Positions 44,950-55,220 of a stretch of DNA of 64,000 nucleotides are shown one piece after another. The notes beneath the pieces are model-generated. The model worked only from the letters and a program-made list of their open reading frames with translations, ran no database searches and had not been told where the DNA came from. Both the position numbers and the translations under genes were made by a program. The stretch is from Cupriavidus necator (GTDB taxonomy: Bacteria > Pseudomonadota > Gammaproteobacteria > Burkholderiales > Burkholderiaceae): NCBI GenBank assembly GCA_022041995.1, contig CP074390.1, positions 682,001 to 746,000 on the forward strand. Direction: 5' to 3'. How positions within the stretch are numbered: the stretch's first letter is position 1; every line of letters begins with the position of its first letter.

Positions 44950-46487
44950 TCAACCTGCCTGAAACCCGTTGTCAGCCTGGCCCTGAGAACCCGGCGGGGA
45001 AACACCCCGCTTCATCACCGCAATCACCGCCCCTAAAATCTGCATCCCCCGCTGAATCTGCTCCACCGTCAAACTCGCATAACCCAGCACCAACCCGGCC
45101 GCCCGATACGGTCCCTGAGACCGAGCCCCTGCAAACAACGGTGATACCGGGTAGACCCCCACATCCTTGCTGCGCGCAGCGGCCACCAGCGCTGTCTCGT
45201 CCTGAGGCCGCAGCGACGGCAACCACAGCACCACATGCAGCCCCGCCGCCGTACCGCAGACTTCGGCGTCCCCTGGCAGGTGGCGTGCGACGCCATCCAG
45301 CAAGGCCGCTCGCCGGCGCTCGTTTTCCCGGCGCGTGCGCCGCACATGGCGTTCGTAGGCACCGCTTTCGATCAGCGCTGCCAGCACGCGCTGCTCCAGC
45401 ACGGGCGCATGGCGGTCAGCCAGCCGCTTGGCCTGCCGGAACACCGGCACCAGTTCGGGCGGCAGCACCAGGTAGCCGAGCCGCAGTTGCGGGGACAGCG
45501 CCTTAGAGAACGTGCCGACGTAGATCACGCGGCCGTCGGTGTCGATCGAGCGCAGCGTGTCGATCGGGCGCTGGCCGTAGCGGAACTCCCCGTCGTAGTC
45601 GTCTTCGATGATCCAGGCATCGTGGCGCTGCGCCCAATGCAGCAGGTCCAGGCGCCGGCCGATCGGCAGCACGCCCCCTAGCGGGAACTGGTGCGATGGG
45701 GTCACGTACACCAGGCGGACACGATCGTCCTGGGGAAGGCTGGCAGTATCCAGGCCATGCCCGTCCACTGGCGTGGCCTGGCACCTGGCGCCGGTGGCTT
45801 CGAAGCAGCGCCTTGCCATCAGGTAGCCAGGGTCTTCGAAGGCAAAGGCATCGCCGGCATCCAGCAGCAGCCGTGCGCACAGGTCGATGGCCTGCTGCGA
45901 GCCATGTACCACCAAAACCTGTTCGGCCTCGCAGGCCAGTCCCCGGGCACGTCGCAAATAGCCCTGGAGGGCGCGTCGCAGCGATGCCTCACCTTCGGGC
46001 GGGGCGTAGGACAGGCTGTTTTGCTGACGCAGCAGCTCAGCCTGGTAGGCACGCCGCCAAGCCAACGTTGGAAAGTCCCGGGAAGCCACCGCCCCATACA
46101 GGAAGTCGAAGCGAACCGGTTCAGCCTGCAGCGGTGCTGGCAAGCCGAGCCCCGCCACGCGGCGCCCGAATTCGGACAGGGTTGGGGCGGACCTGGCGCG
46201 CCGGCCTGCGGTCATCCCGGCGGGTGCCGGTGCCGCCAACGGGCTGGCAATTCGGGCCGCCCGCCCCACCGCCGTGACGAGGAAGCCCTCGGCCGCCAGT
46301 TGTTCATAGGCGGCGGTGACGGTGGTACGCGATACCCCAACTCGGACGCCAGCGCTCGCGTGGACGGCGCCCGGGCGCCCGGCGGCAGTGTGCCGTCCGC
46401 GATCTGGGCACGCAGAAGATCGTAGATGCGGCGTCCCGCGCCCGTGGCTCCGGGCCGGTTACCGGCTGGCTGGCGTGACTGGTCCAT
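44950..46487 (-). pseudogene. MocR-family regulator, frame broken after the winged helix
   Basis: ATG 46487 starts a GntR winged helix (GAGRRIYDLLRAQIADGTLPPG, with STRALASELG) and then loses the frame. The continuation, reading VSRTTVTAAYEQLAAEGF across the junction when one base is added, runs in the neighbouring frame to 44950. The break is at the plus-strand run CCCC, 46335-46338. The aminotransferase-like domain is intact (EQVLVVHGSQQAIDL, WIIEDDYDGEF, pyridoxal-phosphate Lys in GTFSKALSPQLRLGY). Repaired length is about 512 residues. It is divergent from the PaiB-like and LysE genes, which it probably controls. Confidence 0.82.
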
Positions 46488-46570
46488 AAAGAATCCCGAA
46501 AACTGGACCTTCTGATTGTGCCAGTTGTCGGCGAGAGTATCGAATATTCCATCGCTTCCGATTCCGCGCC

Positions 46571-47194
46571 ATGTACATTCCTGCCCACTTTGCTGAAAAC
46601 CGTCCAGAGGAACTGAGCCGCATCATCCACAAGCACCCGCTGGGGATGCTGATTACGCAAGGCAGCGCCGGACTGGATGCCGACCACATCCCGTTCGAGT
46701 TCGATCCCGGCGAGGGAACCCACGGCGTGCTCACTGCCCACGTGGCCCGCGCGAACCCACTCTGGCAGCGTTGCCCCACCGGCTCGCCGGTCATGGTCGT
46801 CTTCCGGGGCGCCGAGGCCTATGTCTCGCCCAACTGGTACCCGAGCAAGCATGAGGCGCACCGCCAGGTGCCGACCTGGAACTACGAGGTAGTGCACGCG
46901 CACGGCACGATCACCGTGCAGGACGACGAGCGTTTCGTCCGCCGCCTCGTTGCGCGTCTGACACGGCGGCACGAGGCGGTCGAACCCAGGCCCTGGAAGA
47001 TGGGGGACTCCGCACCAGAGTACATCGACAGCATGCTGCGCAACATCGTGGGCATCGAGATCGCCATCACTTCGCTGGTGGGCAAGGTCAAGCTCAGCCA
47101 GAACAGGGCGTTGCGGGACCGCTTCAGTGCCGCCGACACCCTGGAGGCTCGGGGGCATGGCGAACTTGCGCAGTCCATGCGCAAGGCTGGTTGA
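46571..47194 (+). CDS. PaiB-type FMN-binding protein
   Basis: 207 residues starting MYIPAHFAENRPEEL, with GMLITQG, PVMVVFRGAEAYVSPNWYPSK and VPTWNYEVVHAHG, the PaiB/FMN-binding split-barrel pattern. The family includes a Bacillus regulator and probable flavin-dependent enzymes acting on polyamines or vitamin B6 derivatives. The C-terminal VGIEIAITSLVGKVKLSQN is also conserved. It is divergent from a MocR regulator and upstream of a LysE exporter. Confidence 0.87.
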   Translation: MYIPAHFAENRPEELSRIIHKHPLGMLITQGSAGLDADHIPFEFDPGEGTHGVLTAHVARANPLWQRCPTGSPVMVVFRGAEAYVSPNWYPSKHEAHRQVPTWNYEVVHAHGTITVQDDERFVRRLVARLTRRHEAVEPRPWKMGDSAPEYIDSMLRNIVGIEIAITSLVGKVKLSQNRALRDRFSAADTLEARGHGELAQSMRKAG

Positions 47195-47271
47195 ATTGCC
47201 CTCTTGCAACCCGTGAATGACTGGCCCCGGCCCGCGCTCAGCTTTGCCTCACCATTGACGAACACCACACC

Positions 47272-47889
47272 ATGTCATTCGTCCCCTTCCTGATCGCTGC
47301 CATCGTTCTCGCCATCACCCCCGGCCCGGCCATCGCCTATGTCGTTGCACGAACGGTGGCTGGCGGCCGATCCGAGGGCCTGGCTTCATGCTTCGGCACC
47401 GCCCTTGGAGGCTTGCTCCATGTGCTCGCGGCGGCCTTGGGCCTGTCGCTGGTCATTGCCCAGTCGGCACTGGCATTCAACCTGCTCAAGTATCTGGGTG
47501 CGGCTTATCTGGTGTACCTGGGGATTCGCATGTTGATGCGCAAGCAAGCGCCGGTCACGCTCGAAATTATGCCATCCAAAGGTGCGCGCCGCGCTCTGGC
47601 CGAGGGCATCATGGTCGAAGTCCTGAACGTCAAGACGGCGCTATTCTTTCTGGCGTTCCTGCCGCAGTTTGTCTCGGCGAGCGAATCTCCGGTGCCGCAG
47701 TTGGTGCTGCTGGGCTGCATTTGCGTAGCGCTCAATACGCTGGTTGACGTTGTTGTCGTGTTTGCCGCGCATCGTCTGCTCAAGTCTGGCGCCGCCCGCG
47801 AAGCTCGCGCCCGCTTGATGGCCCGGATGTCGGGTGTCACAATGCTGGGCTTGGGCGCCTTCCTGGCGCTGGCCCGGCGCGAGGCATAG
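47272..47889 (+). CDS. LysE/RhtB-family exporter
   Basis: 205 residues, six hydrophobic segments, N-terminal ITPGPAIAYVVARTVAGG, LKYLGAAYLVYLGIRML and VKTALFFLAFLPQFV. Typical LysE/RhtB. It follows the PaiB-like gene by 77 bases on the same strand. The two are likely controlled by the divergent MocR. Confidence 0.87.
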   Translation: MSFVPFLIAAIVLAITPGPAIAYVVARTVAGGRSEGLASCFGTALGGLLHVLAAALGLSLVIAQSALAFNLLKYLGAAYLVYLGIRMLMRKQAPVTLEIMPSKGARRALAEGIMVEVLNVKTALFFLAFLPQFVSASESPVPQLVLLGCICVALNTLVDVVVVFAAHRLLKSGAAREARARLMARMSGVTMLGLGAFLALARREA

Positions 47890-47892
47890 ACA

Positions 47893-47909
47893 GGGGGCCG
47901 TTCGCCCCC
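47893..47909. terminator. Hairpin after the LysE gene
   Basis: GGGGGC (47893-47898) pairs with GCCCCC (47904-47909) around CGTTC, three bases after the stop. No T run follows. Confidence 0.45.
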
Positions 47910-48007
47910 CGGAAGATCAATACACTCCCACCCGTCCGCCGCCCCCGCTGGCAGCGCATTCTGCTGTGCCAGCCTGAGCACACCGCGGCCACGCCCAGCC
48001 CACCACC

Positions 48008-48859
48008 ATGAAGCATCGCACCGCCTCATCCACGGAATCATGCATCGACCTTCCCGGCAAGGGTGACTGGGTCCACCGGGATGCTTCCGCTCGCCGCGTC
48101 GAGCGTTTCGAAGCATTCTTTGGCGGCCATGGCTACGACATGCACCGTCATGACACCTACGCGATCGGCCGCACGCTGTCCGGCGTGCAAAGTTTCTCCT
48201 ATCGGCGCGGCATGACGCATAGCACACCCGGCGGGACCATCGTGCTACACCCCGACGAGCCCCATGACGGCCACGCCGGCACCGATGCCGGTTTCCGATA
48301 CCGGATGCTCTATATCGAGCCTTCGCTGATCCAGCGCGCACTAGGCGGCAAGCCACTGCCATTCATTGCGGGCGGCCGCTCGGAAGATCCACGGCTGTAC
48401 GCCGCGACCGAAACCTTGTTGCAGGCGATGGGTTGCGCGCTGGCCCCGCTGGAGGAAGACGACGCCATCTTCGACCTGGCACAGGCCCTGGCCGCTGCCG
48501 CGGGCGTACGGCGCGGCCGCCAGGCTGTGGACTACCGCGCCGCGGAAATCGCCCGCACCTGCCTGCTCGACAACCTGGAGATCACCGTCACCCTTGGTGA
48601 ACTGGAGCAAGCCAGCGGGCGTGACCGCTGGAGCCTGTCGCGCGACTTCCGCACGCTTTATGGCACCAGCCCGCATCGCTACCTTGTCATGCGCCGGCTC
48701 GACATGGTGCGCCGGCTGGCAGCAGCCGGCGAAACATTGGCCAATGCCGCCGTCTGGGCGGGCTTTACAGACCAGAGCCACATGACGCGGCACTTCACGC
48801 GCGCGTTCGGCCATTCGCCGGGACGCTGGATGCGTGCGTTGCGGAGCCCATCGGGCTGA
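48008..48859 (+). CDS. AraC-family regulator with cupin-type sensor domain
   Basis: 283 residues. N-terminal AraC-binding cupin (DMHRHDTYAIGRTLSGVQSF, HPDEPHDGHAG) and C-terminal AraC HTH (LGELEQASGRDRWSLSRDFR, then AGFTDQSHMTRHFTRAFGHSPGRW). This is the usual layout for regulators of amino acid exporters or catabolic genes. The LysE gene before it and the cupin gene after it are on the same strand. Confidence 0.87.
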   Translation: MKHRTASSTESCIDLPGKGDWVHRDASARRVERFEAFFGGHGYDMHRHDTYAIGRTLSGVQSFSYRRGMTHSTPGGTIVLHPDEPHDGHAGTDAGFRYRMLYIEPSLIQRALGGKPLPFIAGGRSEDPRLYAATETLLQAMGCALAPLEEDDAIFDLAQALAAAAGVRRGRQAVDYRAAEIARTCLLDNLEITVTLGELEQASGRDRWSLSRDFRTLYGTSPHRYLVMRRLDMVRRLAAAGETLANAAVWAGFTDQSHMTRHFTRAFGHSPGRWMRALRSPSG

Positions 48860-48942
48860 GCTTGCACGAACGTACAAGACCTTGTAGCCGGATCGGCGCA
48901 GACTGTCCCTTCCCGCCTGACTGATCTGAAACGAGCCCCGTC

Positions 48943-49332
48943 ATGAATGCATCGCACCACACCGCTGCGCCCTATCATTCGATCAACTTCGCGCAGAAGC
49001 TAGGCCTGATCACTGAACATTGGCAACCGCGCGTGGTTGCGGAGATGAACGACTACCAGTTCAAGATCGTCAGGATTGCTGGCGATTTCGTCTGGCACCA
49101 ACATGCCGATACCGACGAAACCTTCATCGTGCTCAACGGGCAGTTGCGCATCGATTTCCGCGATGGACATGTGCTCGTCAATGCCGGGGAGATGTATGTC
49201 GTGCCCAGGGGCGTGGAACACAAGCCCTATGCGCATGAAGAAGTGCACATGCTCCTGGTCGAGCCGCGCGGCGTTGTCAACACCGGCGACCAGGGAGGCC
49301 AGCGTACCGCGCCGAACGACGTGTGGATCTGA
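48943..49332 (+). CDS. Small cupin protein
   Basis: 129 residues with one cupin domain: FVWHQHADTDETFIVLNGQL gives metal-site His-x-His and Glu, and YVVPRGVEHKPYA the later His. The N-terminus NFAQKLGLITEHWQPRVV fits the common small-cupin group of unknown substrate. It starts 83 bases after the AraC gene. Confidence 0.85.
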   Translation: MNASHHTAAPYHSINFAQKLGLITEHWQPRVVAEMNDYQFKIVRIAGDFVWHQHADTDETFIVLNGQLRIDFRDGHVLVNAGEMYVVPRGVEHKPYAHEEVHMLLVEPRGVVNTGDQGGQRTAPNDVWI

Positions 49333-49386
49333 TGCCAGCCCTTCCTGTTGTATGGCCTGGGCTTCTGTGACCCGACCGGTTCTTTA

Positions 49387-49420
49387 ACACGCCCGCCGGC
49401 TCTTGGCCGACCGGGCGTGT
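49387..49420. terminator. Bidirectional hairpin between the cupin and indolepyruvate oxidoreductase genes
   Basis: ACACGCCCG (49387-49395) pairs with CGGGCGTGT (49412-49420), with extra inner pairing. It lies between convergent stops at 49332 and 49459, with a short T run before it for the minus strand. Confidence 0.55.
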
Positions 49421-49458
49421 CATCTCAACGGCCTGCGCTTTCAGCTAACCATCGCCCC

Positions 49459-52400
49459 TCAAGCCGCGGCCCGCCGGGCCGCGCCGCGATACTGCGCCAG
49501 CAACGCCTCCCGCCGTACCGCCGCCGCATCCATGCTGGCCTCCTTCACATGGCCGTAGCCCCGGATATCCTCTGGCAACGCGGCAAGCGCCAGCGCGGCG
49601 TCGACGTTGCCCGCGCTCAGGGAAGCGGCGAACTCGTCGACCATGGCCAGATAGTCGTTGACCAGCGCCCGCTCGGCGCGGCGCTCAGCAGTCTTGCCAA
49701 ACACATCGAGCGCCGTGCCACGCAAACCCTTCAGGCGCGCCAGCAAGCGGAATGCCGTCATCGTGCGCGGACCGAAGCGGCGCTTGACCAGGCGGCCCTT
49801 GTCGTCGGCCTTGGCCAGCAAGGGCGGCGCCAGCCAGAAATTGAGCTGGTAGTCGCGGCCGGGCTCGCCTTCGAACTGCGCGCGCAGCTTGTCCAGGAAC
49901 GCCGGATCCGTGTAAAGACGCGCCACCTCGTACTCGTCCTTGTAGGCCATCAGCTTGGCCAGGTTGCGGGCCACGGCCTCGGTCAGCGGCAGCTTGCGGT
50001 CGATGCCCAGTTGCTGCTCCGCTGCGCGGATGCGCTCGACAGCCTCGCGGTAGCGGGCGGCGTAGGCGGTGTTCTGGTAATCGGTCAACATCGTCTCGCG
50101 CTTGCGGATCAGGGTGTCGAGCGTCTGCGGCATTGACACGACCTGGGCCGCCGGCGCGGCCGGCAGGAGCGCCTTCACCGTCGCCTCGCCGTGGTGAGCC
50201 AGGTACCGTCCCCATTGGAATGCGAGGCGGTTTTTCTCGATCGACACGCCATTGAGTTCGATCGCGCGCAGCAGGCTTTCATGCTGCAGCGGGATCCAGC
50301 CCTTTTGCCAGGCAAAGCCGAGCAGCAGCGGGTTGGAGTAGATGGCGTCGGCCAGCAGGGTCACTGCCCATGCGCTGGCGTCAAAGAACGCGCAGGCATC
50401 GCCGACGCTGGCGCGCAGGTCCTGCTCAGCACTGGCACCGGGGAATTTCCACTTCGGGTTCTTGATGAATTCCGCGGTGGGCGTGTTGGCGCTGTTGACC
50501 ACGGCGGCGGTCAATCCGTGCCGGATCTTCGACAGCACTTCGGCCGAGGCCGAGACAATGGCGTCGCCCCCGATCACCAGGCGCGCCTCACCCGTCGCGA
50601 TACGCGTCGCATGCAGGTCGTCCGGGCCCGGGGCGATCTGCACATGGCTGATCACCGCCCCGCCCTTCTGTGCCAGGCCAGCCATGTCGAGCACGGTCAC
50701 GCCCTTGCGTTCAAGGTGCGATGCCATGCCCAGCAGGCCGCCGATGGTGACCACGCCAGTGCCGCCGACGCCGGTGACCAGCACGCCGTACGGCCGTTCC
50801 AGGGCCGGCAGCCGCGGCAGCGGCAGCGACTCGAAGTCGGCGCCGGTGCCTTTGCCACCCGCTGCCGCGGGCTTGCGCACCTGTGCCCCGTCGGCGGTGA
50901 CAAAGCTCGGGCAGAAGCCGTTGACGCAGGAGAAATCCTTGTTGCACGACGACTGGTTGATCTTGCGCTTGGTCCCGAGTTCAGTCTCCAGCGGCTCCAC
51001 CGACAGGCAGTTGGACTTGGCCGAGCAATCGCCGCAGCCCTCGCAGACCGCGTCGTTGATAAAGGCGCGCTTCGCCGGGTCAGGATAGGTGCCGCGCTTA
51101 CGGCGGCGGCGCTTTTCGGTTGCGCAGGTCTGGTCGTAGATCAGGATGGTGACGCCCGCGGTATCGCGCAGCTCAACCTGGACGGCGTCGAGCTGGTCGC
51201 GGTGGAACACGGTCACGCCGGACGGCAGCATGGTGCCGTCGCCATACTTCTGCGGCTCGTCGGTGACGACGACTATCTTCTTCGCGCCCTCGGCCAGCAC
51301 CTGGTGCGCAATCTGCGGCACCGTCAGCACGCCGTCGATGGGCTGCCCGCCGGTCATTGCCACGGCGTCATTGAACAGGATCTTGTAGGTGATATTGGCC
51401 CTGGCCGCGATCGATGCGCGGATGGCCAGCAGCCCCGAGTGGAAATACGTGCCGTCGCCCAGGTTGGCAAACACGTGCTTGTCACCAGTGAAATGCATCT
51501 GGCCGGTCCAGGCCACGCCCTCGCCGCCCATCTGGCTGAAAGTGTCGGTATTGCGGTCCATCCACAGGGTCATGTAGTGGCATCCGATGCCGGCCAGCGC
51601 ACGCGAGCCTTCCGGCACGCGCGTGGACGTATTGTGCGGGCACCCTGAGCAGAACCAGGGCTTGCGCTCCACCGCGATGCGCGGCTGCGCGGCCTCGCGC
51701 TCCTTGGCCTCGATCAGCGCCACGCGCGCGGCAATGCGTGCGCGCACCGCTTCCGGCAAGTCCAGCCGTTCCAGCCGCCGGGCGATGGCCTTGGCGATCA
51801 GCGCCGGCGACAGCTCGTAGTGCGCCGGCAGCAGCCAGCTGCCACGCGGCACCGACCACTCGCCGCCATCGTTGCCGCGCTGGTCGAACTTGCCGAAGAC
51901 CTTGGGCCGCACATCCTCGCGCCAGTTGTACAGTTCCTCCTTGAGCGCGTATTCAAGGATCTGGCGCTTCTCTTCCACCACCAGGATCTCTTCCAGGCCG
52001 GTGGCGAACTCACGCGCACCATGCGCCTCCAGCGGCCACACGCAACCCACCTTGTAGACGCGGATGCCGATGCGGGCGCAGGTGTCATCGTCCAGGCCCA
52101 GGTCCGTGAGCGCCTGGCGCACGTCCAGATACGCCTTGCCGGCGGTCATGATGCCGAAGCGCGCGTTCGGCGAATCGAGCACGACGCGATTGAGCCGGTT
52201 GGCCCTCACATAGGCCAGCGCCGCATACCACTTGTGGTCAAGCAGCCGCGCTTCCTGCTCCAGCGGGGAATCGGGCCAGCGGATATTGAGGCCGCCCTGC
52301 GGCACGACAAAGTCCTCCGGCAGCGCGATCTGCACGCGGTCGGGATCGATCTCGACCGAGGCGGTCGACTCCACCACGTCGGTGACGCACTTCATCGCCA

Positions 52401-53019
52401 CCCACAGGCCGGAATACCGGCTCATGGCCCAGCCATGCAGGCCGTAGTCGAGGTACTCCTGCACATTGGCGGGATACAGCACCGGGATGCCGGCGGCCTG
52501 CAGCACGTGCTCCGACTGATGCGCCACGGTGGAGGACTTGGCGGCATGGTCGTCGCCGGCCAGCAGCAGCACGCCGCCATGGCGCGACGAGCCGGCCGAA
52601 TTGGCGTGCTTCAGCACGTCGATGGACCGGTCCACGCCCGGCCCCTTGCCGTACCACATCGAGAACACGCCGTCGCGCGTGGCGCCGGGGAACAGGTTGA
52701 CCTGCTGGCTGCCCCAGACGGCGGTCGCGGCAAGGTCTTCATTGACGCCGGGCTGGAACACCACGTCGCTGGCCGCCAGGTGCTGCTTGGCCTTCCACAG
52801 CGCCTGGTCCACGCCGCCCAGCGGCGAGCCGCGGTAGCCCGAGATAAACCCGGCGGTGTTGAGGCCGGCGGCGCGGTCGCGCGCCTTCTGCAGCATTGGC
52901 AGGCGAACCAGGGCCTGCACGCCGCTCATGTAGACGCGGCCCTTTTCCAGGGTGTACTTGTCGTCCAGGCTGGCGCTGGCCAGGGCTTCGAGCAAGGCGG
53001 GGTTCAGCGGGGCATTCAC
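49459..53019 (-). CDS. Indolepyruvate ferredoxin oxidoreductase (fused alpha-beta type)
   Basis: 1186 residues. The N-terminal part is the pyruvate-ferredoxin-type domain (GFISGYRGSPLGGVD), the middle holds the thiamine-diphosphate site (GDGTYFHSGLLA, NDAVAMTGGQ) and a Cys-rich iron-sulphur stretch (CEGCGDCS, CNKDFSCVNGFC), and the C-terminal part a gamma-like domain (VTGVGGTGVVTIGGLL). The single-chain form with all these parts is common in Proteobacteria. It turns aryl-pyruvates from aromatic amino acid transamination into acyl-CoA. A LysR gene starts 121 bases away on the other strand and is its likely regulator. Confidence 0.9.
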   Translation of the reverse strand: MNAPLNPALLEALASASLDDKYTLEKGRVYMSGVQALVRLPMLQKARDRAAGLNTAGFISGYRGSPLGGVDQALWKAKQHLAASDVVFQPGVNEDLAATAVWGSQQVNLFPGATRDGVFSMWYGKGPGVDRSIDVLKHANSAGSSRHGGVLLLAGDDHAAKSSTVAHQSEHVLQAAGIPVLYPANVQEYLDYGLHGWAMSRYSGLWVAMKCVTDVVESTASVEIDPDRVQIALPEDFVVPQGGLNIRWPDSPLEQEARLLDHKWYAALAYVRANRLNRVVLDSPNARFGIMTAGKAYLDVRQALTDLGLDDDTCARIGIRVYKVGCVWPLEAHGAREFATGLEEILVVEEKRQILEYALKEELYNWREDVRPKVFGKFDQRGNDGGEWSVPRGSWLLPAHYELSPALIAKAIARRLERLDLPEAVRARIAARVALIEAKEREAAQPRIAVERKPWFCSGCPHNTSTRVPEGSRALAGIGCHYMTLWMDRNTDTFSQMGGEGVAWTGQMHFTGDKHVFANLGDGTYFHSGLLAIRASIAARANITYKILFNDAVAMTGGQPIDGVLTVPQIAHQVLAEGAKKIVVVTDEPQKYGDGTMLPSGVTVFHRDQLDAVQVELRDTAGVTILIYDQTCATEKRRRRKRGTYPDPAKRAFINDAVCEGCGDCSAKSNCLSVEPLETELGTKRKINQSSCNKDFSCVNGFCPSFVTADGAQVRKPAAAGGKGTGADFESLPLPRLPALERPYGVLVTGVGGTGVVTIGGLLGMASHLERKGVTVLDMAGLAQKGGAVISHVQIAPGPDDLHATRIATGEARLVIGGDAIVSASAEVLSKIRHGLTAAVVNSANTPTAEFIKNPKWKFPGASAEQDLRASVGDACAFFDASAWAVTLLADAIYSNPLLLGFAWQKGWIPLQHESLLRAIELNGVSIEKNRLAFQWGRYLAHHGEATVKALLPAAPAAQVVSMPQTLDTLIRKRETMLTDYQNTAYAARYREAVERIRAAEQQLGIDRKLPLTEAVARNLAKLMAYKDEYEVARLYTDPAFLDKLRAQFEGEPGRDYQLNFWLAPPLLAKADDKGRLVKRRFGPRTMTAFRLLARLKGLRGTALDVFGKTAERRAERALVNDYLAMVDEFAASLSAGNVDAALALAALPEDIRGYGHVKEASMDAAAVRREALLAQYRGAARRAAA

Positions 53020-53139
53020 GATTATCAGTCTCCGTGCTGGTTCTCTTGTATTCGGAGCAGTTTAGAAATCCATGCCGTCATCGTAAAATCATGAATTCCA
53101 ACACCTGATATCTGCAGAACGGATACCTCGGAGATCACC

Positions 53140-54075
53140 ATGCTCAAGGCGCGCGAAAGCTCGGAAAGACTGGCCAAGGAAGTCACGCTGAGGCAGTTCC
53201 GCTATTTCGTCGCGGCCGCGGAGACGGGGCAATTCTCGATGGCCGCGACCGCCGAGCATGTCTCGCAGTCGGCCATCACCAATGCTGTGCTGGCGCTTGA
53301 GCAGCGCCTGGCCGTACGCCTGTTCGATCGCCGGCCCCATGGTGTGACGCTGACGGCGGAAGGCCACCTCTTCTTCCAGCACGCTCGCCAGATCCTGGAT
53401 TCGGTCGAGGATGCGCTGCGCGAGCCGCGTTTCCAGGTGCACGGGTTGCAAGGCAGCGTGCGCCTGGCCGCCTCCTACACGGTGCTGGGCTACTTCCTGC
53501 CGGGGCTGCTGGCGCGCTTTCGCACCAACTATCCGGACATCGAACTGGATCTGCTGGATATGGACCGGCCGGATATCGAACGGGCCGTGCTGGCGGGGGA
53601 GATTGAGCTGGGCATCGCACTGCTGTCGAACCTGGAACGGCCCCAGCGCTTCCAGCGCCATACGCTGATGCGATCCCGGCGCCAGTTGTGGACCTCGGCC
53701 AGCCACCCGCTGCTGGCCGTGGAGCGGCCTTCGCTACGCGATATTGCGGCCTATCCGTATCTGCTCATCACCGTGGACGAGGCCGAGGAATCCACCCTGC
53801 GTTACTGGCGCAGCCAGCGGCTCGCACCGAATGTCGTGTTCCGGACCGGCTCGATGGAGGCCTTGCGCGGGCTGGTGGCACATGGCTTCGGCGTCACCGT
53901 GCTGTCCGACATGGTGTATCGCCCCTGGTCGCTGGAGGGAAAGCAGATCGAGGCCCGGCCGATTGCCAATGCGGTGCCGGACATGGAGGTCGGCATGCTG
54001 TGGCAGCCCGGGCGCAAGCTAGGCAAGCCGGCGGATGCGCTACGGGAGTTCCTGATTCACGCTTGCGGGAGCTGA
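53140..54075 (+). CDS. LysR-family regulator divergent from the indolepyruvate oxidoreductase
   Basis: 311 residues. The winged helix begins at LRQFRYFVAAAETGQFSMAA with SQSAITNAVLALEQRL, and the effector domain includes GYFLPGLLARF and VAHGFGVTVLSDMVYRPWSLEG. Divergent orientation makes the oxidoreductase its probable target. The last 58 bases, including the stop, recur almost exactly at 58409-58466. Confidence 0.88.
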   Translation: MLKARESSERLAKEVTLRQFRYFVAAAETGQFSMAATAEHVSQSAITNAVLALEQRLAVRLFDRRPHGVTLTAEGHLFFQHARQILDSVEDALREPRFQVHGLQGSVRLAASYTVLGYFLPGLLARFRTNYPDIELDLLDMDRPDIERAVLAGEIELGIALLSNLERPQRFQRHTLMRSRRQLWTSASHPLLAVERPSLRDIAAYPYLLITVDEAEESTLRYWRSQRLAPNVVFRTGSMEALRGLVAHGFGVTVLSDMVYRPWSLEGKQIEARPIANAVPDMEVGMLWQPGRKLGKPADALREFLIHACGS

Positions 54076-54128
54076 GGCGGGATACGCGATTGCGGGCGCC
54101 CGTTGCTGTTGCCGGGAACCCCAACGCC

Positions 54129-55115
54129 TCAGTTCAGCGTGGCGCCAGCCTGCTTTACGATCCGCGCGTGCTTGTCCAGTTCGTTCCTGAAGAACGGCAC
54201 CGCCGCGTCGGCGCCCGTGGCGGTCACGACCACGCCTTGCGCCGCCAGGTGTTCCTGCACGTCGCGTTCCTGCAGCGTCGCCTTGATCTTCGACTGGAGG
54301 TCGTGCACGCCCTGCTTCGGCATCCCCGCGGGGCCGACGATCGCCAGCCATGCGTCGAAGCTGTAGTGGGGAACCCCCGACTCCGCAAGCGTCGGCACAT
54401 CGGGCAGCGCCGGGACCCGCTGCGCAGTGGACACGGCAATCGCCTTGAGCTTGCCCGCCTTGATCAGCGGCAACACTGCCTGCACTGTCAGGAAGCCCAT
54501 CTGCACCTGGCCACCGATCAGGTCGGTGGTGTAGTTGCCCGCGCCCTTGTATGGCACGTGCCGGATATCGACTTTCGCTTCACTGGCAAAGAGCTGGCCA
54601 GCCAGATGCAGGACCGTGCCGTTTCCCGACGAGCCGTAGTTCAGCTCACCCGGTTTCGACTTCAGCAGCGCGATCAGTTCTTTTGTCGTTTGCGCGCCGA
54701 CCGCGGGATTCACCACCAGCACCAGCGGCAGCGTGCCGATGACCGTGATCGGGGTGATGTCCTTCAACGCGTCATAAGGCAGGTTCTTGTAGATGAACGG
54801 ATTGATGACGTGATTCGACGAGATCAGGCCAAGCGTCGACCCGTCTTTCGGCGCCCTGACGATTTGCTGGGTGCCCGGCACGCCGCCGGCGCCGGCGATA
54901 TTCTCGACCACCACCGATTGACCGAGCTGCTTGCCCAGCGGCTGGCTCAGCGCGCGGGCCACGGCGTCGGCTTGCGAACCCGGCTGGGTCGGTACGATCA
55001 GCCTGACCGGCGTGGCCTCCTGCGCACTGACTGAAACGGCCTGGCCGCCAAGCAATGCCAAAGTGGTCAGGGCCGCAAGCGCATTGCACGCCTGTCGAAA
55101 CAGCGAAGTCCGCAT
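54129..55115 (-). CDS. Tripartite tricarboxylate (Bug) receptor
   Basis: 328 residues from ATG 55115, with GGAGAC upstream. There is a cleavable signal peptide (ending VSVSAQE) and the Bug fold: VRLIVPTQPGSQADAVAR, VVVENIAGAGG, PKDGSTLGLI, NPFIYKNLPYD and NYGSSGNGTVLHLAGQLF. It binds a carboxylate in the periplasm. There are no membrane subunit genes nearby. It is convergent to the LysR gene at 53140 and has a LysR gene upstream on the same strand. Confidence 0.9.
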   Translation of the reverse strand: MRTSLFRQACNALAALTTLALLGGQAVSVSAQEATPVRLIVPTQPGSQADAVARALSQPLGKQLGQSVVVENIAGAGGVPGTQQIVRAPKDGSTLGLISSNHVINPFIYKNLPYDALKDITPITVIGTLPLVLVVNPAVGAQTTKELIALLKSKPGELNYGSSGNGTVLHLAGQLFASEAKVDIRHVPYKGAGNYTTDLIGGQVQMGFLTVQAVLPLIKAGKLKAIAVSTAQRVPALPDVPTLAESGVPHYSFDAWLAIVGPAGMPKQGVHDLQSKIKATLQERDVQEHLAAQGVVVTATGADAAVPFFRNELDKHARIVKQAGATLN

Positions 55116-55220
55116 ATCTTGTCTCCGTTTGTCGAATCGCACCGTGGGCGGTGGCTTTGGGACGGAGTGTAGTGTTGCGGCGCCGCGGTGGCCGAGTGCT
55201 AATCCGCTGGACCGGGTATC